Assembly (NCBI RefSeq): GCF_024868665.1
Contig: NC_079902.1
Span: forward strand, 11,870,550 to 11,934,549
Source: Triplophysa rosa
Taxonomy: Eukaryota; Chordata; Actinopteri; Cypriniformes; Nemacheilidae
Direction: 5' to 3'
DNA: 64,000 nt
Part shown: positions 24,701 through 37,185 of the stretch, in pieces
Layout of the letters: each line of letters opens with the position of its first letter
Numbering within the stretch: the stretch's first letter is position 1
Position numbers and translations under genes: made by a program
Notes under the pieces: generated by a model
Databases searched by the model: none
What the model saw: the letters and a program-made list of their open reading frames with translations, nothing else
Told to the model about the DNA's origin: nothing

Positions 24701-27700
24701 GTGATCCCCCCAGGGAGCAGCAGGCAGCGTGAGGTGGGGTGGGGGGGTGCCATGGATAGGTGCCTTTGGGGGTTTTTCTCATGGTCAGAGAAAACTTGAG
24801 TCTGACTTTGCTTTACTACAGGCCAAGGAAGTTGGTGCGCCAATGCTGAGAGGAGTTTTATGGTGTGTTTGCAATGCAAATGGCTGCTTTGCTGGCTTAA
24901 TTTGATTTGGCTGGTCTCACACCTTGAGCAACGGCACTTAAAGGTTTGTTGGTCTTCTGGAAGATCAACAAATAAAAAATCGGCTGCATTTTGTCTGCCT
25001 GTTGATCGCTTAAAGAAACACCTGAAAATGTCAGTGAACAGTCTCATTCCCTCTAAAAATATTGTTATCTGTCATTAAATAATAGGATACAATCAATAAA
25101 TGAACGTGCAATGCTTTTTTGCTTATGTTTGTAAATGAATAGAATAAAAAATTATTGGCTCTATGAATTTTACTACTTTTTTGTTTCTTGAGTTAAAGCA
25201 TTTACTAAAAAATATTTTTATGGCCTGTGTTATACTTCAATGGTATATTTCATGTTACTTTTTTATTTTTCAAAGCTTGATAGCCTCATTCACTTTCATT
25301 ATATAATAAGAAATGGTGGTGCAGGGAAAAGTGGCAGATATATTCTTTAAAAATGGCTATTTTGTGTTTAAAAGTAAAAAATAGAATAATAGAAAAAAAT
25401 ATAATCTTAGAGTTTGATCAAATTTCACATTGTATTTACAGAACCCTATAGCATGTAGACTATACCATAACAGCAGATATAACCGATAGAGATGTTATGA
25501 TGTTTGTTTGTGTCAAGCTGTGTTGCATTTATAAATCATACCTTAACAAGTAAGGCATTCCACATCGTAAATACCACACTTTGGTTTGAAGGGCTTTGAG
25601 CTTTAGGTGTGTTAATGCATTTTAAGAAAGTTTGAATTATACTCTAACACTGTAGATTTGTTTTGTCAGCATATTTATCTACTTACCATTGACACTGAGA
25701 GGGATGTTCCCCCCACAATATCCATATTCGAGATCGATCAACATCTAACAGTTTTTTCAACGACAGAATCCTCAACTTTTACATTTGGACTGTCCTAATC
25801 TTGAAAACACAGTCACATCCTTGATCCCTTATTCCTTGTATAGTTATAAAGACATCAGCGATTTAGGAAGGCATCTCTCTGATGTCTGTCTCAGGATTTA
25901 CCTCAAACATTTGGCAGGATAAACAGAATTTTTAAAAAAATATTTAAATATTGACCTTGTTTTATTCTTCGGCACAAAGGTGGTGTGGGGTTTGACTTTG
26001 ATGGAATTTAGATTCTGCACCACTCACGAGTGGCTGTCTAAAGGGAGCAGCCGTTTCCTATTGTTGAAGAAGCACATCATTTGCAATCACTGTTAGATGT
26101 TGAAAGCTTACTTTCTTTTTAAGTTACCTTTTGACTGTGACTCACTCCTCTTGCCTGCACAAGACATATCAAGTGTGTCAGAGTTGTGAGAGAGGTAAGA
26201 GACCGTATTGATCTGCTATATTGATGGAATCTATTCTCAAGTCTCTTAGTCAAAACAGATTTTCTTTTTCTCCGATTTTCCTTTTTCTGTGGAGTTGCGC
26301 TGTGATTCAACGCAACTGGTTCTTCGCTGTTTTACTCCAGTTTATTAACTCTCGGTTCAGACTGCAAGGGCTGTGGCTGCCTAAACTTGACCAAACCCCT
26401 GTGACCCTCCGGGCCATCAACTGGTTTCTGTCCTCACCAATTTGTGTTAAACTGTACCATCATTAACTCCAATGTGAAACCATCCATCCTTAAATACAAA
26501 CCCTCACACATTGTGACAGAGCGGAGTGGCCCCGCAGGTTCATTACATTACCATGTTCTCCAAAACGAACCTCTTGGAGATATTAGGGGCACAGACAGTC
26601 CCAATCCATCTACAACCATGTCCCTTAGGAGCCTGTGTCCATGATTTATTTAATGTTATAGTCTTAAACTGACACACGCACACACAAGATCTTATGTACA
26701 CTCCTCATCCAGCCTGCGAAAGGTTTAGCCGTGCAGTATGGATGGGATCCTCCAGAGCTCTGCTGCTTATAGGGTTCGGCCTGGTGGGACTTGAACTTCA
26801 GTGTTGCCATAGAAACGTAATCCTCTTCTGAATGCCCTACCCCACTTGTTCACAGCTGTGTGCACACTTCTTTAATGACTGCGTTTGACATTTAATTTTC
26901 TCAAACTCCCTATATTTTTTAATTATAGAAATTCACTTTAGATTTAAATATTTTTTATACATTTTGTTTTATCTATACTTTAGCTTTGTTTTATACTTAA
27001 CCTTTTAATTTAGTTTTGTATTATTAGTCTGCGTAGTCTATAAAGTTGGCCATATATTTAGAACTGTGTGTGACAGATGAAATCTTGAATCTTGGTTAGT
27101 TACAGTTTTACTTTTCTGACAAGCAAAAAAACGATTATGAATAGATTTAGATTTTTTTCTATTTTACTTTTATACAGTCCAAGCAATGTTATTGCAATGA
27201 GTGTTTTTCAAGGTCACAGTGATGAAAAAAAGGAAATGACAAAGAAAATTACAGTAGAGGTGCTCACAGAAAGAAATGAGAATTCATTGGTATAGTCCGT
27301 TTCAGAGACTTTAGTCTTTTAGCTGTCCACTGAGACTTCTTCAAGTAACCATGTGTATGCTTCTTCTATTTCATGAAAGTGTCTGTATAAGATTATATGA
27401 CAAATATGACACAACCTGGCACTCTCTCTTATACACACACACACACACACACGCACATTCATAATACAAACCTCTGGGAAAATACAGTGTGGAGGGAGAG
27501 CAAGCGAGAGTGAATGAATTTAGAGTGAAGATGAATGTCACACACATGCCCACGTTCAGTGTGTGAGACAGATTCACATGAGAAGGAAGAGATTCCCCTC
27601 ATCTATTCTTAGCCCTGTGTAGCGCTTCTCTGGTCTGCTGCCTCGGCACAAAAACAACACACCATACAGCCATTCTCTGTGATTCTCTTAAAAGAAACCT

Positions 27701-27949
27701 TCAGCAAATTTGGATTCAATGGGACATTTCCATTGTGTGTGCTGGAGAGAGTGCAGACAGGCTGTGCCCTCTTTGAACCAGATAAACCCCAAAATAACTT
27801 AAAGAAGAGGACATGACAGTGGGTTTGAAAGTGTGAGCACATAGTGAAGAAAGAAATCCTAGCTTTGGTTTTTGATTTCCTCAAAATGTATTTTTTAATC
27901 TGTGTGCCAACAGTTCAAGTTCATGTTGAGGTGTGTCTAAAACAATTTG
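21783..27949. other. intergenic, no gene seen
   Basis: No recognisable gene. A GT run lies at about 22524-22543, a G10 run at about 24187-24196, and a CA run at 27433-27456. Repeat-free blocks of balanced composition at about 22820-23110 and 24280-24670 are candidate conserved elements; the latter contains ACTAATTAAG-type homeodomain words. Confidence 0.4.
27433..27456. repeat. (CA)n microsatellite
   Basis: A short CA tract in the gene desert between gpr101 and zic3. Confidence 0.9.
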
Positions 27950-28200
27950 TTTTAAGGTGCAGTATGTAATTTATATAGCAAATAAAATTGCAATGCTCAT
28001 CCATTTCTGAGATTCTCCATAAGAGTTTGTTTACATCCTCCACAGCATTTATTTTTTCTATAAAGCAATCCTGTACATTATTGCCTTTTTATTACGGTGC
28101 ATTTTGTTGGACAGTAATTTATATCATTCATTTTCATTCATTTATATACGGTTTCAAAGCAACAACATAAACAAATGTTACTGCGTATGCACACTTTTGT

Positions 28201-28218
28201 GGCCCAAACTTAACTTCC
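28201..28218. repeat. left arm of inverted pair flanking a hAT insertion
   Basis: GGCCCAAACTTAACTTCC here matches the reverse complement of 29741-29758 (GGCCCAAAGTTAACTTCC) at 17 of 18 bases. The pair encloses the hAT element at 28303-29482, suggesting an older inverted-repeat element that the hAT copy split. Confidence 0.5.
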
Positions 28219-28302
28219 AGTACACATCCGCAAAGAATAGAGTACCTGCAGATTATTTCTGATAACCAGCAAAAGAAATAACAAGTAAATTACATTAGCT
28301 AG

Positions 28303-29482
28303 TAGTGTTGTCACGGTACCAAAATTTCAGTAGTCTGTACCAATAACAGTAAAAATCCACGGTTCTCTGTACCAATTTCGGTACCAAAGCAAAACACCAG
28401 TACATGCTAATTGAAACACAATTTTATTAATAAAGCTCATTGTTAATATAAATGTATAGAAAGCAATGCCATTTTGTATACATGAAGTATAAGTTAATTG
28501 TTGCTGAAACTGTTGTGTGCTCACTGGGGTCTTTCATGCTGATGAACATCCTCCTCAGTCTGCTGCTGTAGAAGACAAATAGAATAAACTTCAGTAAGTC
28601 AACTGACTGAACAAACATGCATACAAGATTACTTTCATTAAGGTAACTGTATATTAAAATAATAAATGCAACAGATATATTTTTCTTTAGTTTAAATGTG
28701 GCTTTAAACCTAATAGAGTTATCTATCCAAGACATACACATTGCTAGTCATACAGTTAGAATGCTTGTTTTCTAGCACATAGATTTCAGATAGGCCTATA
28801 TAAAATAGGTACTGTAAACCCCATCCAGTCCTCCCATTTATTTTACCCCATTACAGTTATAAAAGCATTAAATGGTTAAATAATATGGTGCGATTTTAGT
28901 CTCATTAATTATTCACGCGTAAAACAAGATACACACATGCGTAAACAGTTTCACACATGCGTAAACAGTTTCACATTTCACATGTATCTTGTTTTAGGCG
29001 TGAATAATTAATGAGACTAAAATCGCTCCATAAAATAAGGACACTTGACTGGATTAGCATTGGCGCTAACAAATTAACACGCAAACAGGGACGTTTAATT
29101 TCATGTAACCTTTAACTTAAGATATGATACAAAATTCATAATGCAAACACAACAGAATTTGAAACTTACCGCTTGAATTGTTACTTAAATCCGGATGTTT
29201 CCTCCGTTCACCACAAAACTCTGTTCGTTTTTTTCGTGATATGACTTTAATCTGAAGTATTTCTGCGCGCATCTCTTGTGGATCGGAGCCGCGCTTATCC
29301 GCTCATCACGTTTTATTGTGTCTATGAAAAGTTTCCGACTGACAACCTGTCAGACAGAGGATCAGTACCCGGTTGACCCGGGACGGCGGTGGTACCGGGT
29401 CTTATGAAAATTAGGTACCGACAACTTTTTTATTTTTAGGTACCGACTTGGACCCGAAGTACCGGTACTTTTGACAACACTA
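28303..29482. mobile_element. hAT-type non-autonomous transposon, 1180 bp
   Basis: The ends are TAGTGTTGTC at the left and GACAACACTA at the right, perfect inverted copies. Just inside, both ends carry GGTACC/GTACCGG words. A perfect 8-bp target duplication TTAGCTAG flanks it (28295-28302 and 29483-29490), diagnostic of hAT transposition. The interior includes a second near-palindrome (28885-29031). I see no transposase domain, so it is probably a deletion derivative moved by another copy. The intact duplication argues for a fairly recent insertion. Confidence 0.9.
28885..29031. repeat. nested palindrome with 20-bp tandem duplication in the loop
   Basis: A left arm of about 49 bases (from ATGGTGCGATTTTAGTC) is mirrored by the right arm ending GACTAAAATCGCTCCAT with two or three mismatches. 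The loop contains two adjacent copies of a 20-base unit (28932-28951 and 28952-28971). It lies wholly inside the hAT element and may be a smaller element that hopped into it. Confidence 0.8.
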
Positions 29483-29490
29483 TTAGCTAG

Positions 29491-31473
29491 CAAGTTAAAT
29501 GTATGTCTAGCCACTAGCCAGTATTATTTTAGGTTACCAGTAGAAGAACACTTACTTGGCTAAACTTAAATTCAACTGAACCCATTCAACCAACTGTTTA
29601 TTTAAAAAATATATAAACAAAAAAAATACAACTAATTGTTTATTTACATACAATTATTACACAAAATATTAATATTAAATAATATTTATAAAATCGTTAT
29701 ACTACTAGCCACTAGCCAGACCGATCAACAAACACGGACCGGAAGTTAACTTTGGGCCAGGCGCATGCTTCCGATGAAATGTCTTGTCTATATAATGAAA
29801 TGTCTATATAAATGAAAATTGCAATAGCTTACAGTTGTGTTATGAATTGGAAAATAAAGACCATGGCATTTCTTTCAGTGCTTGCAAAATGTTAGTAAGA
29901 AAATTGAGTCTGTCCTTAACTCCAAAAATGTTTCTTCATCAATTTGATTTCTCCCAAACATCTGTATGTAATATGATGAGGAATTACCCAGTTATAATTA
30001 ATATTTAGGCAAGGTAAAAATTCACAAAATATAGTTTTTATTTGTGCCGAAACTCTGATTAACCAAACAGACTTTCTAACAACATTCCACAGATGTGACG
30101 GGCCAAACGTGACACTGATCCAGAGATCATGTTCATTAGGGCAAAGGAAAACAAACATATGTCCAGGAAGAAAGAGATAAGAATATGTCCAAGTGAAAGA
30201 CCTTGGGAGTGTCTTGGCCCCTGTCTAAAACTGTTAGGGGCCCTGGCTTTGAGGGCATCTTGTCTCCGGGGGCCGGTTGGGTAATTATCAGCGAGGGTGC
30301 ACGTGTGGGAGTGTGTGAATGGTGCTGGGCGTCTATAACCCACTGTTTGCATTCTCGCTGCACCCCATCGGTCGTCTGCCCTGAACTGAGCGGGGTGGCC
30401 TGAAAGTGAACCAGTCCCCCCTTTTCCCATCTCATCCCTTCTCTTCCTCAGCTTCTCCCCCAGGAGTGGAGGAGGATGTAAAGGCCTATCTTCAACATGT
30501 TTGATGGGGGCCCGTTTGGACAAAGCCCTCTTTCCTGTTCGTCCATGTGTAAAATGATGGCGTAGTAGGAGGAGGGAGACAATTAGTGGGTTCTGCTAAT
30601 CACCTAGGCAACACTCATTTAATTGACATGTGAAATTTTGTTTAATCTAACATGTCGATAGGCAATATGACAAAGGCCTGGAAGCCAAGGACTAGACAGC
30701 TTATTATTGGAGAAGAGTCTTTGTAAGGTTGGGTGTGCGGAGCTACATTGGGTGGGGGTTGATGTGCGGATTAAATGCCATTATCCTCACAATGCTTTTG
30801 GACAAATAGCGATGCACACTCTCACTTAGATGTTTTTATGTTTGTTGGTGTGTGCTGTTTTATTACTTTTGTGATGATGGCTTTGCAGGTTTACGGAGAC
30901 GCGCGGTTCAATGAAACTTGAGAGTTTGGGCTAAATGAGAGGCCACTTTTGTATTTGCAGAAATCGATAAGCTATTGAAGGTCCAAACAGTGCTTTACCT
31001 CACACTGCTGAATTGATGGAAGAGAGATTTGCAAGCACAGGCTTGTACAGTTTGACACCTCTACATTTTTAAACATTCAATGAAACTCTGGAGCTTTGAA
31101 AATCATCTTTCCTCATCATAATGCTTGTTTCACAAATGTCTCACAGAAATGGTCCTTCAGTTTTATAAGCACCGCAACCTCTAAAATAAAAAGGCAAACC
31201 AATACAGTTGGCTTTGGCTTAACTGCTCTAACGTTCTATTTCTCATTTGTTTTGCAGTGGGCTCATGGTTTCTGTGGATGGGAATACGTGGGACTGATGG
31301 ACTAATGGATTTAAAGAGTTAATACGGGAGCCCAGGTAAGCCTAACCAGTGTGACCCTGTTTATTTTCTTGCCTAGACAGGTAGCTTGTCAGCATGATTT
31401 TGTGTGAAATTTTTTACATGATCATTATATTGTGCAGTTTACAGTTACACTATATTGTTAGTTTATAATTCCT
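29491..31473. other. intergenic, no gene seen
   Basis: The left part is AT-rich, with CTAGCCACTAGCCAG repeated directly at 29507 and 29704 and the right arm of the inverted pair at 29741-29758. About 30590-30720 is repeat-free with several homeodomain-type TAATT/ATTAG words. No gene recognised. Confidence 0.35.
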
Positions 31474-31827
31474 TTAGTAAAGTCGACATGAAACAGAAAT
31501 TGCAATGGCATTTTGGTCCAAATCATGACGGATATCTGAGTATAACAGTGTCGTGAATGGGGAAACAATTGATTAGATTGTTTTGGAATTTGGAAGCCTG
31601 GCCATTGGACAGTTGGCATAGTCCCGCTCTCAGGCCGAGACATACATTATTCAGAAAAGAAATGTTGTTTAAAGGGGCAAGATTCTCATTTTGTTTCTTG
31701 AGATTATGAGGTCACATGGATAAATAAACAATGACCCACACAAATAAATCATTCAAAATAAACACTATAATATTACATGAAAAAAAAAAAAGAATGGTCA
31801 ATTTTAATTTCATGGTGACTTTAATAG
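31474..31827. mobile_element. degenerate MITE-like inverted-repeat element
   Basis: The left end TTAGTAAAGTCGACATGAAAC resembles the reverse complement of the right end, CTATTAAAGTCACCATGAAAT. About 354 bp, non-coding, and no clear target duplication. The end type (AAAGTC..CATGAAA) is one I associate with common cyprinid repeats. Confidence 0.42.
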
Positions 31828-34800
31828 TTTTCAATAGTGACATTCAATATGATCCAGATCATATTGATTGTTGCCACTGTATTTGTTTTAGAGATTTCTG
31901 TTTAATTTTGCCAGACAGTTTGGCCACTTGCCCATGATCGGCTTTTAATGTGAGTATTAAGGGTTATAGATGTCTAAGAAGGGGTTTTGTAAATGGCGAG
32001 AGTAGCATGTCTAGTGTAGCAGAGGTTTTGGTTTTGTGCTTGTGAGAAAGAAGGGAATCTGAGTAAGTTGCATAAATGACTTTGATAAAAATCAAGTTTT
32101 CATATTTTCACTTCAAGCTCAGCTAATAATAAACAAAAAGGAAAGTCTCTACCTCTCCATGTCATTGCCAAATGAATCTCGAGTAGACAGTGTTTTAAAT
32201 ATTAACGGCATCTTTGATTTTCTTGGGAATTGATTCGCTGGGCTCATACGTCGGCTTTGTGGTTTTCTACAATAGAATCTCGACTGCTGTTGATCTCAGT
32301 GTTATTTTCCTACGGTCTGGTTTACTTTCCACATGTAATGTAGCCATATTGGTATCACTGAGCCACTTTTCTCTCTATATTGTCTAAAATACTAGGTTGA
32401 GCCGTATTGACGACTTCCCGTTAAATTGGTTGTTCATGGCTCCTTGCTTTGTGCTGTAGGAGAAGACAACAGCATCAATGAGCAGGTCTACCTCAATTTC
32501 CTATCAGTCCCTCACTATTGTGACAATAATAACACGGGCTCTTTATGCAGTAGCTATTACTGCTTCGAGCAGCAGGAGATCTTGCCAAGACCGAGACGAC
32601 GAGGAGGGGGTTTACATCACCGCATCGCCACGGCGTCCCCTCCTTTCCTCTCTCTCGAAGAGGGCCGCTCCTGCTTTGCCACTTTGCCCTGACAACTGAC
32701 TGCTTAAACGAGTGCACAAAAATAGGTGCCTTGCTGGTCTCCATGACAGACCGCACATAATCAGTATTGAGGTATGTAATTACAGCTGTCAGGCCCATCC
32801 GCTGTAATTGATGCAAGTGCAAGCAGTGATCGCTGCCAGGGCGGCTTGTAACGGCACACACGGCCTTTCACCGCTGCATGAGAGAAAAGAGGCAAACATT
32901 ACCTGTGTGATGGTGCACGTTAACCTGGGCCGACCGTCTTGGCGACTCTTGTTTTTTTTCCGACATTAATTTTTGTCAGCGGAGGTTTGTCTCCTGGCTT
33001 CGGGTTCTCAGGCGGAGTTTGATGTAGTCGGGCACATTCACAGATGGTAAAGGGGGGTGGTGGAGTGTGATGAAAATGCTGTCAAAGCCACAGACGCTTA
33101 AGTGTCTCCAAGGCGAGGTGGTCTGTCTGCGGGGTGTCTGTGCTTGGCTTATCGCTGTTGGCTTTTTAAGTGTTTCAATTCCTGGCATCCAGTAGAACAC
33201 ACGGCACACCATTTAACTTCATTGGGAAAAAAGGAAAATCATTAAATCAAGATTTCTTATGCTGCTTCATACGTGTGGGGTGGTGGTGGTGTCAAGGTGT
33301 GTAGAGCAGAAATATAGTGGCTTGAGCATCTAGAAAGCAGGCTCGGGTAAACATGCCTGATGTGTCCTCTAGAGAACATATAAAGACAGTCTGACTGCAA
33401 AGCTGGTGTGTCAGGTGCTCACCCTTCTCCTGGCTGCTATAATATTGATCAGAGGCAGGTGTGCCTCATCCTTTTAGTTCTATTGAGGATTGCTGGTGGA
33501 AACCATCACAAGAGAACATGTATTGATTTGGATTGGGAAGGTAAATTTGGGGTTAGTCTAACAGAGGCTTTGTTGAATTTTTGTGTTGGTTATGCCTTTA
33601 TTGGTGTAATTTGATTTCTTTTAAGCAACTATCACTAAAACGTAATTTGCTTGAGGTTGCGTTTTTAGCATTTTTGATTGCAATATTTGCCCTTTCTGGG
33701 TCATCCTAAATGCTAACTAGTCTTTTTAATAATAATATTCAGAAAAAAATCTTCTAAGCTCTAATGAATTGTTGCGTCAGATTCCAGTGCAATCTCAATG
33801 GTTTTTAATAGCTCTTAATAAGTTTAATTAAATGGAAATGAATCACATCCACAACCCGTATCTCAGTTACTGAATAAGTTAAATCCTGTTGCCTGTGGTT
33901 ATTACAGAGATATTTGTGGTGAAGTAGTAAGATGGCTGAGCCTCTTCACCCCAACAGGCGCAGGCCATTAGCATTTCATTAGACATCTTCAACAATTTCT
34001 CTCTAAAGAACCCAGATTTGGCCACAGCTGTGTATTTTTTTTATATAACAGGTTGTGTCATAAAATGTCTATATTATTCTTACTTGTAAATGTAGCTTTG
34101 TATACAGTTTATGGGTGTCTGTTAAGGGAACAGTTTAATTGTTCCGATTTGTAATTCGCTTTGAATAAAAGCTTCGCCTTATGAATAAAAAAGCATATGT
34201 TATGATGTATATTTTTGTAACTTTCTTTATTTCAACAAATTTAATGAATGAAAATGGACTGCATTTAAAGCTGCTGACTTGGTTTGTCATGCGTTTTTGT
34301 TTTTCAGTTCTTCACGTGTGAAACCTTGAATTTAAACTTTTTTAGTCCTTATGCGACTTCACTTGAAGTATTATTTTCTTGACAGACAGGGAAAGCCATC
34401 GATTGACCCAGCATGCTAACCTCTTTCACTGTCTGGACCTCAATAAACTCTAGATAGCATTGGTGGAGGATTCATTGTCCACTAATATGTTTATGTAGTC
34501 TGTCAACACCTTGCCTTACAGGAAGCATTGACCCTCAATTAGATTAGCGCAGACTAAATATATCCACACACGTAGAATCCGCAATAGAGGTGCCATTTCG
34601 CACAAGTCTGGCCCTGTACCCACAGCCCAGCTCAGTAAAACTGTTCTCTGGTCTGGTCTCCTTGCAGCAGACAATGGGAACACAAGGTGAAGTGTGAAAG
34701 ATTGAAGTGGGTGAAGCTAATCATTGGGTAATTACGGCTGCCAAAAGGGAGCCATTAGTTAAGGGCCATCCAGCAAGCACAGTCTCTGTCACTTCACGTC

Positions 34801-36639
34801 AGGAGCCAAAGCGAAATTGTTGACAATCGTCGAATAGTCCTCCGGTCCTACGATTGGACCAGGCGATTCGGAGTTTCATTGCGGCTCATTTGCAGCGGTT
34901 TGGTTCGCTGCCTTGACAAATCATACCCCGATGTTATTAAACATGTCGAAACATTGTTTGACAATTTTCCTGCTCGCTGTAATTGGTGCGCCGTGTGAAT
35001 CGACTACATCAATATATTTATGAGCTGAGAAACTTTGCACTATCAAATCAAGGCTGTGTCTAATGAAATTTTCATTGCTGTAAATTCAGAGATGCTTGAC
35101 GACTTTATGAGAAAGTTTATGGGGTTTTATTTTCATAAACAGCTCGGCAGATGCTGGCTAGAGAGCGAGAGAGCAGCTGTGCCGGTTTGTATTCTTATGG
35201 AAATGACAAGGCCAGCTGTTGTTCTGTACTTACTGTAGTTTAGTGCTTGTAAATTTTGAAGAGGAAGTGTTCGTCTTTTGTAACGGGGCTGTAGAGGATA
35301 AAAAAAGACGTCCTGGACGTGTACTTCACACTTTAGTGTTAATGCAGCGTTTTAGACCGTTGCTACGGGCTGCCTCCACGACACGCACAATAAGATGCTA
35401 CTTTGAAAAGCTGATAAATAACAATGGTTTCTTAAAGTGTGTTCTAGATCTATGACAGGAAGAAGATGAAGCACAAGTAACAATCTGTTCTGACAGCAGG
35501 TTATCTGCATCATTAAAGTGCACAGACAGTGTGTGTTTGTTGCACGCATGATGAAAAGGAATTTGTGTGTGTGTTTATTGGAGTCTATGTCCATATCTGA
35601 TTGCACATCAGCCAGAAGAGGACAGTATAAACCCCAGATTGAGCCTGTTAGGTGCTTCTGTCAGAAAAAGATTCACCTAAAATACCTCTAACTACAATCA
35701 CACTCTCAACTGAAATCCTCCTCCGCCTCATTCCCTCCGGATGAGAATCTATATACTCTAAGATGGATGGAAAAGAGAACCGGGGTGGGTGTGTATATAA
35801 GTGGGCGTTTAGTGTCAGTGGGCGGGCTCGCACGTGCATGTTTGCTCTACGAGTCGTCTAAGCGTGTCGTCGTTTGATGTTTGTGTAACAGCGTGAGCTA
35901 TACGGCATAAACACATATGCCTGCATACATTTCCCTGCATGTTCTGTTACTACACCAAAGAGCAGCTTTATTTCCCCACCCGGCATGTGCGCCTGGAGAT
36001 GCCAGTCTGTCTGAGATCAGACTCTTTCTGACACCACCGTGCGTGCCAGTCAATTCAAGACCAGACTCGGTCTGACTCGTCCGCAAGTGCCAGTCTATGT
36101 TAGATCGTAGTCTCGCTGTCGGTCTCGCCATGTGGCACAGGAGTGACTCTTCAGCTCTTTAGTGGGTCTTGGCTGTCATTGCCGGCTCATTGAGGAGCAA
36201 TGGGCATGGCTCCAGTTCGTGAACTGCTAAATGAGGGCTTGGCCAGGCGAACAAACGCAGATGGGCAGAGCACCGTGCTTGTGGCGCTTTGGATGGGACG
36301 CCGGTGGGGCGGATGATCTCCTGCCTCCTCTACGCCCATGTCTTTGTCTCCTTTGCTAATTGAGTGACCCGAGTGACCCTGGAAGAACATGTCATCAGAG
36401 AGGGGTCGGGGCCCTGGTGTCATGTGACATGGAGCCTGTGACCTGTGTTTGGCGGATGTGAAGAGAAGGGCCAATGTCACAGATCTCAACCGAAGGCGAC
36501 AGTCTCTTAATCTAGCGACACATGATTGAGCTGTGATCTGTGTGGTTTTATGTCGTTTCAATTAATGTACTTAATGTAGCTATTAGATTATTAATGATCA
36601 TCTTAAACTATAATTTACCTTATTACTTAGTAAGTTTAT
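31828..36639. other. intergenic with candidate conserved blocks
   Basis: No recognisable gene. Blocks at about 32700-32880 and 34730-35200 are repeat-free and mixed in composition. The second contains facing Sox-type words CATTGT (34952) and ACAAT (34961). A degenerate tandem trio of 44-base units lies at 36001-36132. Open frames of 122-124 codons (32493-32861, 36187-36561, both minus) have no domain. Confidence 0.4.
36001..36132. repeat. three degenerate 44-bp tandem units
   Basis: GCCAGTC recurs exactly at 36001, 36045 and 36089, with 44-base spacing each time. Units share GCCAGTC..., AGA-C..AGACTC/AGTCTC and TCTGAC/TCGGTCTC words downstream. Copies are well diverged, so the duplication is old. 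Confidence 0.6.
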
Positions 36640-37185
36640 TTATTTTATTTAGCCTTGTTGTGCAAGCTCTCTGGAGCTTGTGCAGAGGCAGCAGCTTTTG
36701 CAAGAGGGGAACTGGAATCCCCTGGTTGGGCCTGGGTTCTCCTGAGGTTTTTTTTCTCGATTAGAGTTTTGGGTTCCTCGCCACTGTTTGCATACTGTTT
36801 TTTGCACTATTTGCCTGGCCGGGGGGGGCTGCTTTAGAATTTTAAAGTTTTACTTAATTAATATTGCATATAGGAATTTATAGTCTGTTATATTTGACCT
36901 GTGCTTCTCTCGCCTTTATCTTAAATGTGTGCTCTCACTGAGGGTGTGTGTGTGTGCGTGCACGTCCGTGTGTGTGTGTGTCTATGTGTGTTAGTACGTG
37001 TGCATATTGTGTGTGTGGAGTGTTTTGTATGTGGGTATGACTGTCTTCAGTGTTTTCGACTTTTTCTTGTTTTTGCAGGTACAACTTTAATTGTTTTGCT
37101 TATAGTCAATATGTCTCATGTACAGCTGCTTTGTAACAATGAAAATTGTAAAAAGCGCTATATAAATAAAGTTGAGTTAACTAGT
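36640..37185 (+). mobile_element. LINE-like 3' end fragment
   Basis: The right end reads ...AGCGCTATATAAATAAAGTTGAG, the kind of tail found on L2/CR1-type LINEs and their derivatives in fish. Upstream, TTCTCCTGAGGTTTTTTTTCTCG, GGGTTCCTCGCCACTGT and ACAGCTGCTTTGTAACAATG are words I associate with the same cyprinid repeat. A GT-rich run (36943-37016) interrupts it. No reverse transcriptase frame is present; this is a 5'-truncated or non-autonomous copy. Confidence 0.55.

Noticed and set aside
28932..28971. Possible CRISPR-like direct repeat
   Set aside because: Only two adjacent 20-base copies without spacers, in the loop of a palindrome in a vertebrate transposon.
30059..30523. 154-codon minus-strand frame
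   Set aside because: No domain, no signal of splicing or homology, low-complexity composition; similar frames are expected by chance in 50 kb.
36187..36561. 124-codon minus-strand frame, and similar ones at 32493-32861, 38809-39201 and 24691-25047
   Set aside because: No recognisable domains; the lengths are within what chance gives in GC-balanced stretches.
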